Shown one piece after another: positions 7,153-17,300 of a stretch of 21,082 nucleotides of DNA. The notes below the pieces were generated by a model, which had not been told where the DNA came from, ran no database searches, and was given only the letters and a program-made list of their open reading frames with translations. Both the position numbers and the translations under genes were made by a program. The first letter of the stretch is position 1; every line of letters starts with the position of its first letter. This DNA comes from Flavobacteriales bacterium (GTDB lineage: Bacteria > Bacteroidota > Bacteroidia > Flavobacteriales > JABDKJ01): the NCBI GenBank assembly GCA_013002285.1, contig JABDKJ010000011.1, positions 1-21,082 of the forward strand, read 5' to 3'.

Positions 7153-7174
7153 GACAAATAGTTTGATGTATTAA

Positions 7175-7194
7175 TTCATTATAAAATTAATGAA
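7175..7194. terminator. Weak AT-rich hairpin between the TraB-domain and LVIVD genes
   Basis: TTCATTA (7175-7181) and TAATGAA (7188-7194) are exact inverse copies around 6 bases. The element lies 22 bases upstream of the LVIVD start and 39 bases past the stop of the TraB-domain gene. A 7-bp stem with one GC pair is weak, so it may be a site for a protein or simply chance in AT-rich DNA. Confidence 0.2.
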
Positions 7195-7233
7195 GTCTAA
7201 GTACTAGAATGTTAAAATGTGATAAACGGTTTT

Positions 7234-10200
7234 TTACTGATCCCGATCATAATTAAGATAGCCTTCTTGAAATAGATCAGGGATCATTTTAGTAGCTTGA
7301 TCTTTCCAACCGCCTTTTATTTCCTCCCAATCTGAATATACCTTCATGTCCTCTAAAATGGGGAAACTGCCATTCTTTGGAAAAGGACCACAAAGTCCGA
7401 GGTATGAAGTATCGTTCCAATCAAACTTTAAGTCAAAGACATAGATCGTTCCTTTTTCGTGTTCGATCGTTCCATTCAAAGTTTGTTTGTCTGGATACTC
7501 ATCCTGACTGTATAGATATTCGTTCATAAAGGTATTGGCCAATTCCTCTAGTGTAGAATACTTAGAAGGGATCTCACTGCTTTTCCCCGCTTTGTAATAT
7601 GCGCTGATCATATCATAGCGAGAGTATTGGTCTTTGAACTTCTTTTTTAGCACGGACTTCGCAATTGGAAGATCATACATTATCCGAGTTGCATAACTCT
7701 TGGTCTGTATCCAGTCTCCATCAAGATCATTGAAGAGGGGAGTGTATTCACGTGCAAAACGTTCGTGTCTGACATTGTTTAGCAATTCCAAATAATTGCT
7801 CACTCCGCTGCTGTATGCATAACCGTTTTCGGCTTTTTCTTTTTTATATTGATCGAGATCTTTGATGGCTCTTTCCATAAAACCGTCATAGTGTTTTGTT
7901 ATCACGTCATCCAAATTATCATTGGTGCTTGCAAGACGATTGATCAACTGCAAGATCTCTGTCTGGTAATAGCCCTTGGCATGAATGCCAATAATGTCTT
8001 CGAGATCTGCAGCTACAAGATCAATACTGTCTTGGAACACAGAGAAGAGATCCCAATTATCAGAACTTTCCTTTTTAGGTGGATCTGATATGAACAGATC
8101 GACAAAAACAGGAATATAGGTGCTATCTGAAAATGTGTTCAAGGTGCTCAGGATCTCCTCCTTGAGTACATCATTTAGCCCTGAGGCGTAAAATGCTTCA
8201 AGGGATCTAATTGCCTCAATATCATCGTAGTTGGCAAGTTCGGCTATCATCCTTGAACGCGCGCCAGTATTAGAAGTATCGCAGGGATACGATCCTTGCA
8301 TTGCTTCAAGAAGAATGGCTCTTTCATTTTCATCCCATTCATAATAACTAAAGGAACCTAGGGCTCTATTGTAAAGGGTCGTGTCACCTGAATTCAAGCC
8401 ATCTATGATCATCTGTGCTTTGCTTGAATAGATGTCCAAGTCACTTTCAGCGGAAAGACTTCTGTATGACTGAAAGATATCATCTCCTCTGTTTTCTTCA
8501 AAAAATTCACTTCCTACATAAAAGTATCCAGTGTTCAAATGATCACCATCTATCCAGAAAACATATTTTGTTCTCGTGCTATCATATTTGTTTATTGAAA
8601 AGATCCGCCTCGCTTTATTTCCATCTATCTCGAGATCTTCGCTTTTGTAAATACTATCATTCCAAAATGTGAGACCTTCCTCAAATGAATTGTAAAATGT
8701 ATCCAAGTGTTGGATCTTGAATAATTCGTTCAACTTGGAGTGATCAAAGAAATATGCACCACCATTGTAAGGGTCTGTAGTTGAAAAAATGTCCGAATAA
8801 AGTGCAAAGTCGTCATGAGTATAGCTGGAGTCAGAACGTATATATGGTTCTTGAAATGCATCCATTGAGAACCCATGTTCTTCCATTTTGAATTCTTTAA
8901 GATCTGCGCGCTTTGGTTCAAGGAACCTTATTGAATTGAGGAATTCATCTTTCTCGGGTGCTTTGAGATCAGCTCCTGATGAAATAACTTTATACAATCT
9001 ATTTCCCCGGTAAAAGAACATGAAGTTCATGGGAATAGTTCCTTGCATATTAATGCGAAATCTCAATCCTTCTACGCCATCTATAGTAATAGTGTCTTCT
9101 TCTTGATCGATGGTTCCTTGTTGCTGCATTTCAACCATCATTTCATTGTAGATGTCTACATCGTCATCTAAATAATAACCCGGAGGAAAATCGTTGTAGG
9201 TTACAATATTTATGCTTTGAGAAGAAGCACTGAAGTCGGTGAACATATGCACTTCATAGGGCTCTCCCAAATGATCCAATGGATTAGGAATAAGTTCTAA
9301 CTTATATGTTGGTTTGTTTTTAAAACTAATTTCAAAAGCTCCCTTTTCATTCACGAATATTTCACTCTCCGTTTCTTTTTTATCTACCTGTTCATATTTG
9401 AAACTGGAGAAGAACTTCTCTTGCTCAGGACTAAATAGGTCCTCAAAATTACTGAAGGTGCCAAGACAATAAAGAATGTCATTTGCCATAAAGATCTGGA
9501 ATCGGACATTAGACCCATCTGGTGCTTCCAGGGTAGTTTCCGATATCTCTAGACCATTTCTTTCGAGTTTTTTGGTTTTGGCCGTTTTGCCAGAGTTCTT
9601 CCTGAAATATTTTTGGATCCTTTTCTTTACATCTTCTTCTTTGCTTTGTTCCTTATTGTTCCTTAGATCTACAGAATAGAACATGAAAGAACTTCGCCCA
9701 GAAATATCGAAGAGCATGTGCATATCAAGTAAACTTAAAGTCAGATCTGTGGACTTTACGAAATTTCCTGGTGCTTGCAGACTGAAGCCTTTGTCCTGGT
9801 CTTGAAATGTTTTCCATTCCATTTTCATTGCGTCTATGGAATAGTTGTCTGCCACTCCTGTCCATGCAGAGGAAACCTTTCTGACCTGAAATCCTTTTTC
9901 TCTCAGTTTCTCCAAAACACTTTCTTTTCCAATTAAGTGAGCAGCGCCTATTGCACTGAACAAGGCACCTTTCTTTGAAAGCCTTTCGATGCTATTTGCC
10001 ATTACATCATTTCTGGCCACCATCACTGGGTCGTAAATATCGTCAAGTACGAATTTATTGAGGTCATCAAGGTTTCCACCTCCGTAAGAGCTTACGAAAT
10101 GATCAAAAATGGCTCCAGAGTCGATGTGGTCTTTTTCAATTAGATCAAGTAGTTCTTGTCTCTGAGCTTCTTCGCTTCTATTATAGAAATGACCCATTTG

Positions 10201-10746
10201 ATCTTCAAATCGCTCAAGGCCATAGATCTGTTTTTTTAGGGTTTTGGCAATTCCTAATAAATAGGCATCGACAAAAGTGTTTTTCTTAGTGTTACCCTCA
10301 GGTTCCTTGCTTAGAAAATTCTTAAAGATCAATGGGTTTTCCGCGCCCATCTCTTCGATGTCCAGATTGTTCTCTTTTTCAAATTTTCCTATGAGTCTTT
10401 TATATTCTTCTTCATTCAGCAATTCTTTTGGCCCCTTTAATTCTGTTCTTTCTTCTATTTCCATGAAGCTGTTGAACACGCTGTCTGGATGAAGTTCGAT
10501 GGCAAAATTGTCGCAGGCTTCGATGGCGAGCATAACACTATCTGTAAAATTGAATGCTCTGTTATCTCTTACGTGCATTGTGCCAAAAACATAAGAAGTA
10601 TTCTGACCTTTCTTGTCGATCTGCCAAAGCAAATTGTAACCTTCATTTTCTTGGCAATTGGCAAAATTTGACGAACCGGAACTAAGAAATATCAGGAGAA
10701 CAATAAAAATGTTTTTACACCAAACAAGATTAAAGGTATTGTTCAT
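7234..10746 (-). CDS. TraB/GumN domain protein with large C-terminal extension
   Basis: Exported protein of 1170 residues. A hydrophobic segment (13-25) after a short basic start acts as signal peptide or anchor. Residues about 36-295 are a TraB/GumN domain of the Tiki/PrgY/EreA-like protease superfamily. It has the two GxxH motifs GTMH (55-58) and GAAH (267-270), the acidic E84 in AIELHP, and GLE at 176-178. Plain bacterial members are about 300 residues, so some 870 residues are extra. Three segments (about 318-450, 468-610, 623-765) look like repeats of one beta-rich module. Each starts with an aromatic-rich strand and ends with a phrase like FxxSF or FLNSIRF, recalling PsbP/Mog1-like folds. 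Residues about 775-1080 are helical and HEAT-like, with a final beta-rich segment. A peptidase or peptide-capture role in the periplasm is possible. The start codon abuts that of the divergent M23 gene. Confidence 0.82.
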   Translation of the reverse strand: MNNTFNLVWCKNIFIVLLIFLSSGSSNFANCQENEGYNLLWQIDKKGQNTSYVFGTMHVRDNRAFNFTDSVMLAIEACDNFAIELHPDSVFNSFMEIEERTELKGPKELLNEEEYKRLIGKFEKENNLDIEEMGAENPLIFKNFLSKEPEGNTKKNTFVDAYLLGIAKTLKKQIYGLERFEDQMGHFYNRSEEAQRQELLDLIEKDHIDSGAIFDHFVSSYGGGNLDDLNKFVLDDIYDPVMVARNDVMANSIERLSKKGALFSAIGAAHLIGKESVLEKLREKGFQVRKVSSAWTGVADNYSIDAMKMEWKTFQDQDKGFSLQAPGNFVKSTDLTLSLLDMHMLFDISGRSSFMFYSVDLRNNKEQSKEEDVKKRIQKYFRKNSGKTAKTKKLERNGLEISETTLEAPDGSNVRFQIFMANDILYCLGTFSNFEDLFSPEQEKFFSSFKYEQVDKKETESEIFVNEKGAFEISFKNKPTYKLELIPNPLDHLGEPYEVHMFTDFSASSQSINIVTYNDFPPGYYLDDDVDIYNEMMVEMQQQGTIDQEEDTITIDGVEGLRFRINMQGTIPMNFMFFYRGNRLYKVISSGADLKAPEKDEFLNSIRFLEPKRADLKEFKMEEHGFSMDAFQEPYIRSDSSYTHDDFALYSDIFSTTDPYNGGAYFFDHSKLNELFKIQHLDTFYNSFEEGLTFWNDSIYKSEDLEIDGNKARRIFSINKYDSTRTKYVFWIDGDHLNTGYFYVGSEFFEENRGDDIFQSYRSLSAESDLDIYSSKAQMIIDGLNSGDTTLYNRALGSFSYYEWDENERAILLEAMQGSYPCDTSNTGARSRMIAELANYDDIEAIRSLEAFYASGLNDVLKEEILSTLNTFSDSTYIPVFVDLFISDPPKKESSDNWDLFSVFQDSIDLVAADLEDIIGIHAKGYYQTEILQLINRLASTNDNLDDVITKHYDGFMERAIKDLDQYKKEKAENGYAYSSGVSNYLELLNNVRHERFAREYTPLFNDLDGDWIQTKSYATRIMYDLPIAKSVLKKKFKDQYSRYDMISAYYKAGKSSEIPSKYSTLEELANTFMNEYLYSQDEYPDKQTLNGTIEHEKGTIYVFDLKFDWNDTSYLGLCGPFPKNGSFPILEDMKVYSDWEEIKGGWKDQATKMIPDLFQEGYLNYDRDQ

Positions 10747-10852
10747 GTTTTATATCACATGGTTTGGGTACAATATACTTATTTCTAATATTTGTTGTGC
10801 TGTGATAACCAATACTACAAGGCGCTTTTGGGGCTTTTTTGCTCTTTTGTTC

Positions 10853-11383
10853 GTGTCTCTTTATAAAAACAAGAGGACAAGGAAACTGGTACTTTTCCCG
10901 ATGGCAATTTTGGTTATAGGAACATTTGTGCCGCAAAATGCGATCATACCTGTAGAGGGTGCTACAACATCAGATTGGAATGAGAATTCTTTTTGGGCCT
11001 ATCCTTGGGGCTCATCGATCACACACAAAGGAATAGATATTTTCAAAGAGAAAGGAACGAATATAATTTCAGCGACACATGGTTTGGTGATCTACACTTC
11101 GAGTGGAGGAAAAGGAGGAAATGCCGTCATGATCCTAGGGCCAAAATGGAGGTTCCATTATTATGCCCACTTAGATGAGGTGAAGACATTTGCCATGAAG
11201 CCTGTCAAAAGAGGGTCTGTGGTCGGTACAGTAGGGGATTCCGGCAATGCTATAGGAAAGCCTCCTCATTTACATTATGCAATAACTACACCTATACCTT
11301 ATTTTTCACGCTATGATGGTGAAGCCGTACATGGCTGGAAAAAAATGTTCTATTTACGTCCTGATGATCATATCAGGCCCTAA
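10853..11383 (+). CDS. M23 (LytM-type) family metallopeptidase, membrane-anchored
   Basis: Zinc endopeptidase of family M23, which cuts peptide cross-links of peptidoglycan in the periplasm. The motifs are THKGID (HxxxD zinc ligands), HYYAHLDE, GTVGDSGNA and PPHLHYA (HxH with the third zinc ligand and catalytic His). With the GTG start at 10853 these fall at H58/D62 and H139/H141 of 176 residues. That start gives a short basic head (KNKRTRK) and one hydrophobic helix ending FVPQN, the usual N-terminus of this short family. The frame is open further upstream: ATG 10745 would share bases with the divergent TraB-protein start codon and add a second helix, and ATG 10901 would remove the basic head. 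The gene ends tail to tail with the giant adhesin, sharing 4 bases. Function as cell-wall hydrolase is well supported; start is uncertain. Confidence 0.9.
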   Translation: MSLYKNKRTRKLVLFPMAILVIGTFVPQNAIIPVEGATTSDWNENSFWAYPWGSSITHKGIDIFKEKGTNIISATHGLVIYTSSGGKGGNAVMILGPKWRFHYYAHLDEVKTFAMKPVKRGSVVGTVGDSGNAIGKPPHLHYAITTPIPYFSRYDGEAVHGWKKMFYLRPDDHIRP

Positions 11384-14300
11384 GGTTTGTACTTGATGAC
11401 AAGGAATCCAGCATAGTCTTTCAATTCATCAAGCTTAACAATGTAATAGTAAGTATCAGGCGGCAGGGTCTTACCGTTCTTTCCTGTTCCATACCAATCG
11501 TTCTGATAGTTCTTTGCCTTATACAAGGTCTGACCCCAGCGGTTGTATACAATGACCTCATTATCGAAATTTTCAATTCCTTCAATAACAAGCGCGTCAT
11601 TGGTTCCGTCATTGTCTGGTGAGATCGCATTAGGTACAATGATCTCTTTGACTTGAATGATCATTGTATCGCTTTGCACAAGGCAAACTCCATTGTCAAC
11701 ATTCCAACTGAGAATATGGGTCCCAACTGGCAAGTTGGTAACTTGTGTATTATGAATAGTATCGTTTACGATATTACCAGAACCATTTAGAAGATCCCAA
11801 TAGGAATTTGTATTAGGATATTCATTTCCTTCTAAATAAGTAGAATTCTTAAAGAAAAGTACCTGATCTGCACCAGCATTTGGAGCTTCGGGCATTGCCC
11901 ACATTTCAACATAAGAAGTGTCTATCGTTATATTTCCGTAAGTATCAATGGCAGTCCAGACCACAGTGGTCTCCCCCTCTGGATAAAGGTCTGAAGATGC
12001 GTCATCTGTTCCAGTGAGATCATTAAATATGTTGATCTCTTCTCCACTATTGTCATATACATCTGGAATAGGTACATCTATCCAACCTTCGCATGCAATA
12101 ACATTTTCGAGATCAATTACTGGAGCAATAGTGTCAAGGACAGTAACCACATAACTGCAAGTAAATTCATTGTTGGATACGTCAACTATGCTAAATGAGA
12201 TCGTATCTGTTCCAATTGGGAATTGTGCGCCACTTGCCAACCCACTGGTCTGAGTGAATAAGAAGTCTGTGCAGTTGTCTCCATGTTCAGGATCACCGAA
12301 CTCGAATTCTACATAACTCAACGTTGGTGATATATAAACTGTTGTATCATTCGGGCATGTGATAAATGGAATTTGATCGTCAACAACATTGATCTCTGTT
12401 GTGCATGTAGAAACGTTTCCAGCCGAGTTAGTTACTGTAAATGTCACTAAAGTACTTCCAACAGGATACGTACCTGATATGTCTGTTCCGTTGGTATTAA
12501 GATCGTTTGTGACAGTATAAGAGCAACTCTCAATTACTAAAAGGGGGTCAATTGTGAGGTCAACAGAACATATTCCAATTTCAGCTATTGTGTCGATATT
12601 TGAAGGACAAGTAAGCTCTGCGGCAATATCACCGACTAGGGTCACAGCAGCCAGGCATGAGTCAATATTTCCGGACGTATCGAAAGCATAGAGTGTCACG
12701 CTATTCACTCCGATATCAGAACAATCGAAAGTTTCTTTACTAACGCTTAGTGCAAACTCACAATTGTCAGTTGTTCCTGCATCGAGAGCAAGAGGGTCGA
12801 GTGTTGCATTTCCTAGGCTATCTAACACTAATGTTGCACCTTGGCAAATGATCTCAGGAGCCATGTCATCTATAATAGTCACTGTTGTGCTACATGTATT
12901 ACTGTTTCCACTTTGGTCTAAAGCAGTCATTGTGATGAGGGTATCTCCAAGAGAAGTGCAATCGAATGTGGTATGATCCAAACTTAATGTAAGATCAATA
13001 CCATCACAAACGTCTGATGTGTTGATGTCAAGATCAGCTGGAATAAGAGTAAGCATTCCATCGTTATCTAAAGGCATTGTAATATTGTTCTCACAGCTCA
13101 TTGCCGGAGGTGTAATATCATTTATAGTAACTACTGTTAAACAACTATCAAGATTTCCTGAATTGTCTTCAATTACCAACCAAATGTCATTTGGACCAAT
13201 ATCAGAACAGTCAAATGTGTTATTGCTTATCGTTATTGACGCTATTCCATCATTGTCTGTAGATCCATTCTCAATATCAGAAATATTTATCGAGGCATCA
13301 CCGGATGCGTCTAGGTCCAAATCAAAGTCTAGTTGACAATTTGCTACAGGAGGTTCATTGTCTTCTACAGTTACTGTGAACGAGCAAGAAGCAGTGTCTC
13401 CCGAAGCACTATATACAGTATATTCCTGTATGGTATTTCCCATAGGGAAATTAGAATTACTCGTAAGTCCTGTAAGATCAGTTTGAACAATTGAATCTAT
13501 ACAGTTCTCTATGACTACAGGTGGCGAGTAAATATAATTTGCTGTATTTGTTCCAGGATCTGTATCAATTGTCACATCACTCGGGCATGTTATTTCCGGA
13601 GCAATGCTATCGATAACGGTCACATTCGAAATACATGAATTTAAATTTCCTGAGCCATCTGCTACACTCACAGTTACTATGAGAGGAGCACCCAAGTTTG
13701 AACAGTCATATGAACCATTCAAGATCGTTGGAGTGGAAACTGAGCAGTTGTCTGAATAATTATCAGTAAGGTCTATTCCATTTAAAGTTGCGACTCCAAG
13801 ATCGTTCAATGCAATAATGGTATCTAAACATGTAATGCTTGGAGCTATGGTATCTTGTACGAAAATGGTTGCATTACATGAACCAGTGTCCCCGTTGTTA
13901 TCAGTAACTGTTAAAGTAACTGGAAAAAAGGAAGGGATATCGGCACATGTAAAAGCAGTGTCATTCGTGAAGTATGAGACTATTGTTCCCGATATATTGG
14001 AACCAGCATAAATGGTATCATGCTGAATGGAGGCTAAACCATCGTTGTCCACGTAAACGCTAATGTCTTGGCAAATTGCGACCGGTTCATTTTTGTCAAT
14101 TATCGTTGTCGTATTGCTACATCCTAGTGAGACCGAAGCATTTGTTGCATTTGTTAATGAAACATTAAAAGTCTCATTGAGCTCGTCTACCAAGTCAGAG
14201 ACAATTGGAATAGAAATGTTCTTTACCAGTTCACCAGGAGCGAATATTATCGTGCCACCTGAAGGGTCGTAATCCAACGCAGCTGTCGCAGTTAGTGGGT

Positions 14301-17300
14301 CTAATTGATAGTCAACGCTCACGGGCAAACCACTAGTAGCGCTCAATGAAATGTTCATTGATGCTGCCCCAGCATCTTCATCTACGGAAATAGACCCATC
14401 AATACATAATTCAGGCATAGCATCATCATCGTTTATGATCACGGTTCCTTCTTCCGTAAGTGTACAGAATACTCCACCTAGAATGTTGCTTAATACTAAT
14501 TTGAAGTCTTCTGGATCTTCGTTCATAAGATCGTTATTAATTGAAATAACGATGTCTTCACTCAAGTTTCCGGCCGCTATTGTTCTGGTACCCGAATCAA
14601 ATACAAAATCATCTCCAACCAAGGCGCTATTGGCAGCGGTGGTATAGTCAAATGTGACATCTGATCCACTTGGTGAAGTTAAGTAGACGGTAAAAGTCAC
14701 TGAACCATCAGACTCCGAAACTGAAGTGGGATCAGTGATATACAAGCATGAGGTCTCATTGTCCAGGATCGTTCCAGTTCCCATTTCGAGCCCAGTACAA
14801 AGACTGGCTTGTGTTGGACTTGATAGCGTGATATGGAATGTCTCGGCCCCTTCACTTATGATGTCATCGATCAAAGTTGCAGGGATCGATTTGGCAGTTT
14901 CGCCAGGTAAGAAAGTCAAAGTTCCACTTGCTGAAGCAATGAGATCGGTACCATTCGTTGCTGTGTTATCTGAAACATCATAATTGACGGAAATTGTTTG
15001 TCCTGATGCAAAGTTCAAAGCTACTGTGAACGACATTCCTACATCTCCTTCATTGGCCGTTACATTATTTATGCTGATACATGGAATGGGGTCATTATCC
15101 AAGATCTCTCCAATTGCGCTTTCCGAACCGGGCATAATAATTCCATTTATTGGGTTACTTAAAGTTATTGCGAACGTCTCATCAATTTCATTCAATGCGT
15201 CATTTATGATCGGCACACTGAACGTTGTAGAAAGGTCTCCAGCTAAAACTGTTAACGTAACCGGTATTCCGGGATCTCCGTGATCAAGACCACTTGTTGA
15301 AGTAATATCTGATAGGACGTAGTCTGCAGAGACATCTAGTGAACTGACGGCATCAATAGACATCGTGAACGTCATGTTTGCAATAGACTCATCTTGAGAT
15401 ACGGGAGCAATACTTATCACAGGCGCGCTATCATTATCTAGGATCTGAATAGTTTGTTGATTGACGCCTAACGAAGCATTGATCGGACTATAAATATTGA
15501 ACCAAAATTCTTCATCTATTTCATCCAATGCATCTTCAAGAATGGCAATTGTTATGATAGTAGACATGCTTCCTGCAACTATTGTTGCTGAATTAATATT
15601 ACTCGTATAATCCAATGTGTTCAATGCAGAGTTATCCGTTTGGTTGTAGCTGAATGTTACATCTTGTCCACTTATAGAGCTCAATGAAACGACTACATCT
15701 ATACTCCCTGCACTTTCATTGACAGAAGCATTTGGACTAACGCTTATTGTTGGAGGAATGTCATTGTCTTGTATGGTTCCGGTCCCAACGCCATTAGAAA
15801 TATCTATTGTTGCACCGATAGGGTTAGATAGAACGATCTCAAAATTCTCATCTGTTTCATTGATCAGATCATCATTGATGCTAATGACTATCGTTTTTGA
15901 AATACTACCTGCTGGTATTAAATGATTGTCTAATGTTATACCTGTATAATCGACTCCTCCGTTCACTGCGGAAATATCATTGATCGTGTGATCGACATAA
16001 GTATCTTGACCCGAAACTGCAGAAAGTGCAATGGTGAATGACATTGTGCCATCTCCTTCGTTGGCTGTAACATCATCAATGCTAATAGTTGGCGAGGGAT
16101 CATTGTCCGTGATCGTAGCTATGCCAGCAACACCGCAAATGTTCGCATTTATTGCAGTGTTCATGTTCATTGTGAACGTCTCATCTGCTTCCGATAGAAC
16201 GTCTTCCAATATCGGAATATCCAGATCATAAGTAAGATCACCTTCAGGTATTGTTATCCAAGCAGTTCCTCCACTATAATCTGCTGCATTCTCTGCATTT
16301 CCATCTGCTGTATAGTATTCAATATCTATATCTTGCCCACTTGCTGCATCTAGAGTAAATGTAAAGGTTGCAATTCCGTCAGCTTCACTTGCTGTCAGGT
16401 TATTCACGCTGACACATGGTACCGGATCATCATCTATGATCGTTCCAATAGCAGAACTTGTACAAAATGCAGCGTTGACAGCATTAGAAAGGTCAATGCT
16501 AAATGTTTCAGCCATTTCGTCATAAAGATCGTCTATGACCATAACATTGAAATTGAATGATGTTGAACCTGCTGGGATCATGATCGAGGATGGTATTGTT
16601 CCTGGATTGAAATCGAGATCGGCAGATGAATGAGTGGAAATATCGGTGTAATTCACATCGAAGGTCACATCTTCTCCTGATGGTGCATCTAGGTTTATAC
16701 TGAACAGCATCCATGAAACTGGGCTGGCTTCTGTAGTGCTCGATGGATCTATACTAATGCATGGCATCGCATCATCACTCACAATGGTGACCTCGGCATC
16801 CGTATCAAGCATATTAGCGCCAACTATATTTGTAATTTCAATGGTAAAGTTTTCGTCAAATTCGAAAAGTGCATCATCAGTTATATCAAAAATGACGTCA
16901 TAATTATTTGTTCCTGCAAGGATGGTCGCAGAGCCTGATATGATGTCAAAGTCAATTCCACCTATAGCAGAGCCATCTATACTTGTCACATCGAATGTAA
17001 TGTCAGAAGCACTCAATCCGGTTGATATGATCGTAAATATTACCGTCCCATCAGTTTCATCGTAACTGACGTCACTCATGCTCAAGTTCGGTACACTTTC
17101 ATTGTCCAATATTGTTCCGGTCCCTACTTCATTTCCAGGACATAAACTTGCCGCGGTAGGAGGGTCCAATACAATGTCAAATGTTTCGTTTCCTTCTGCT
17201 AACACGTCATCATTAAGAGTTACGACAATGGTATTTGAAGTACTTCCTTCTGCAATAAGGACCGTTCCTGATGGAGTTGCGGTAAGATCTACACCTCCAT

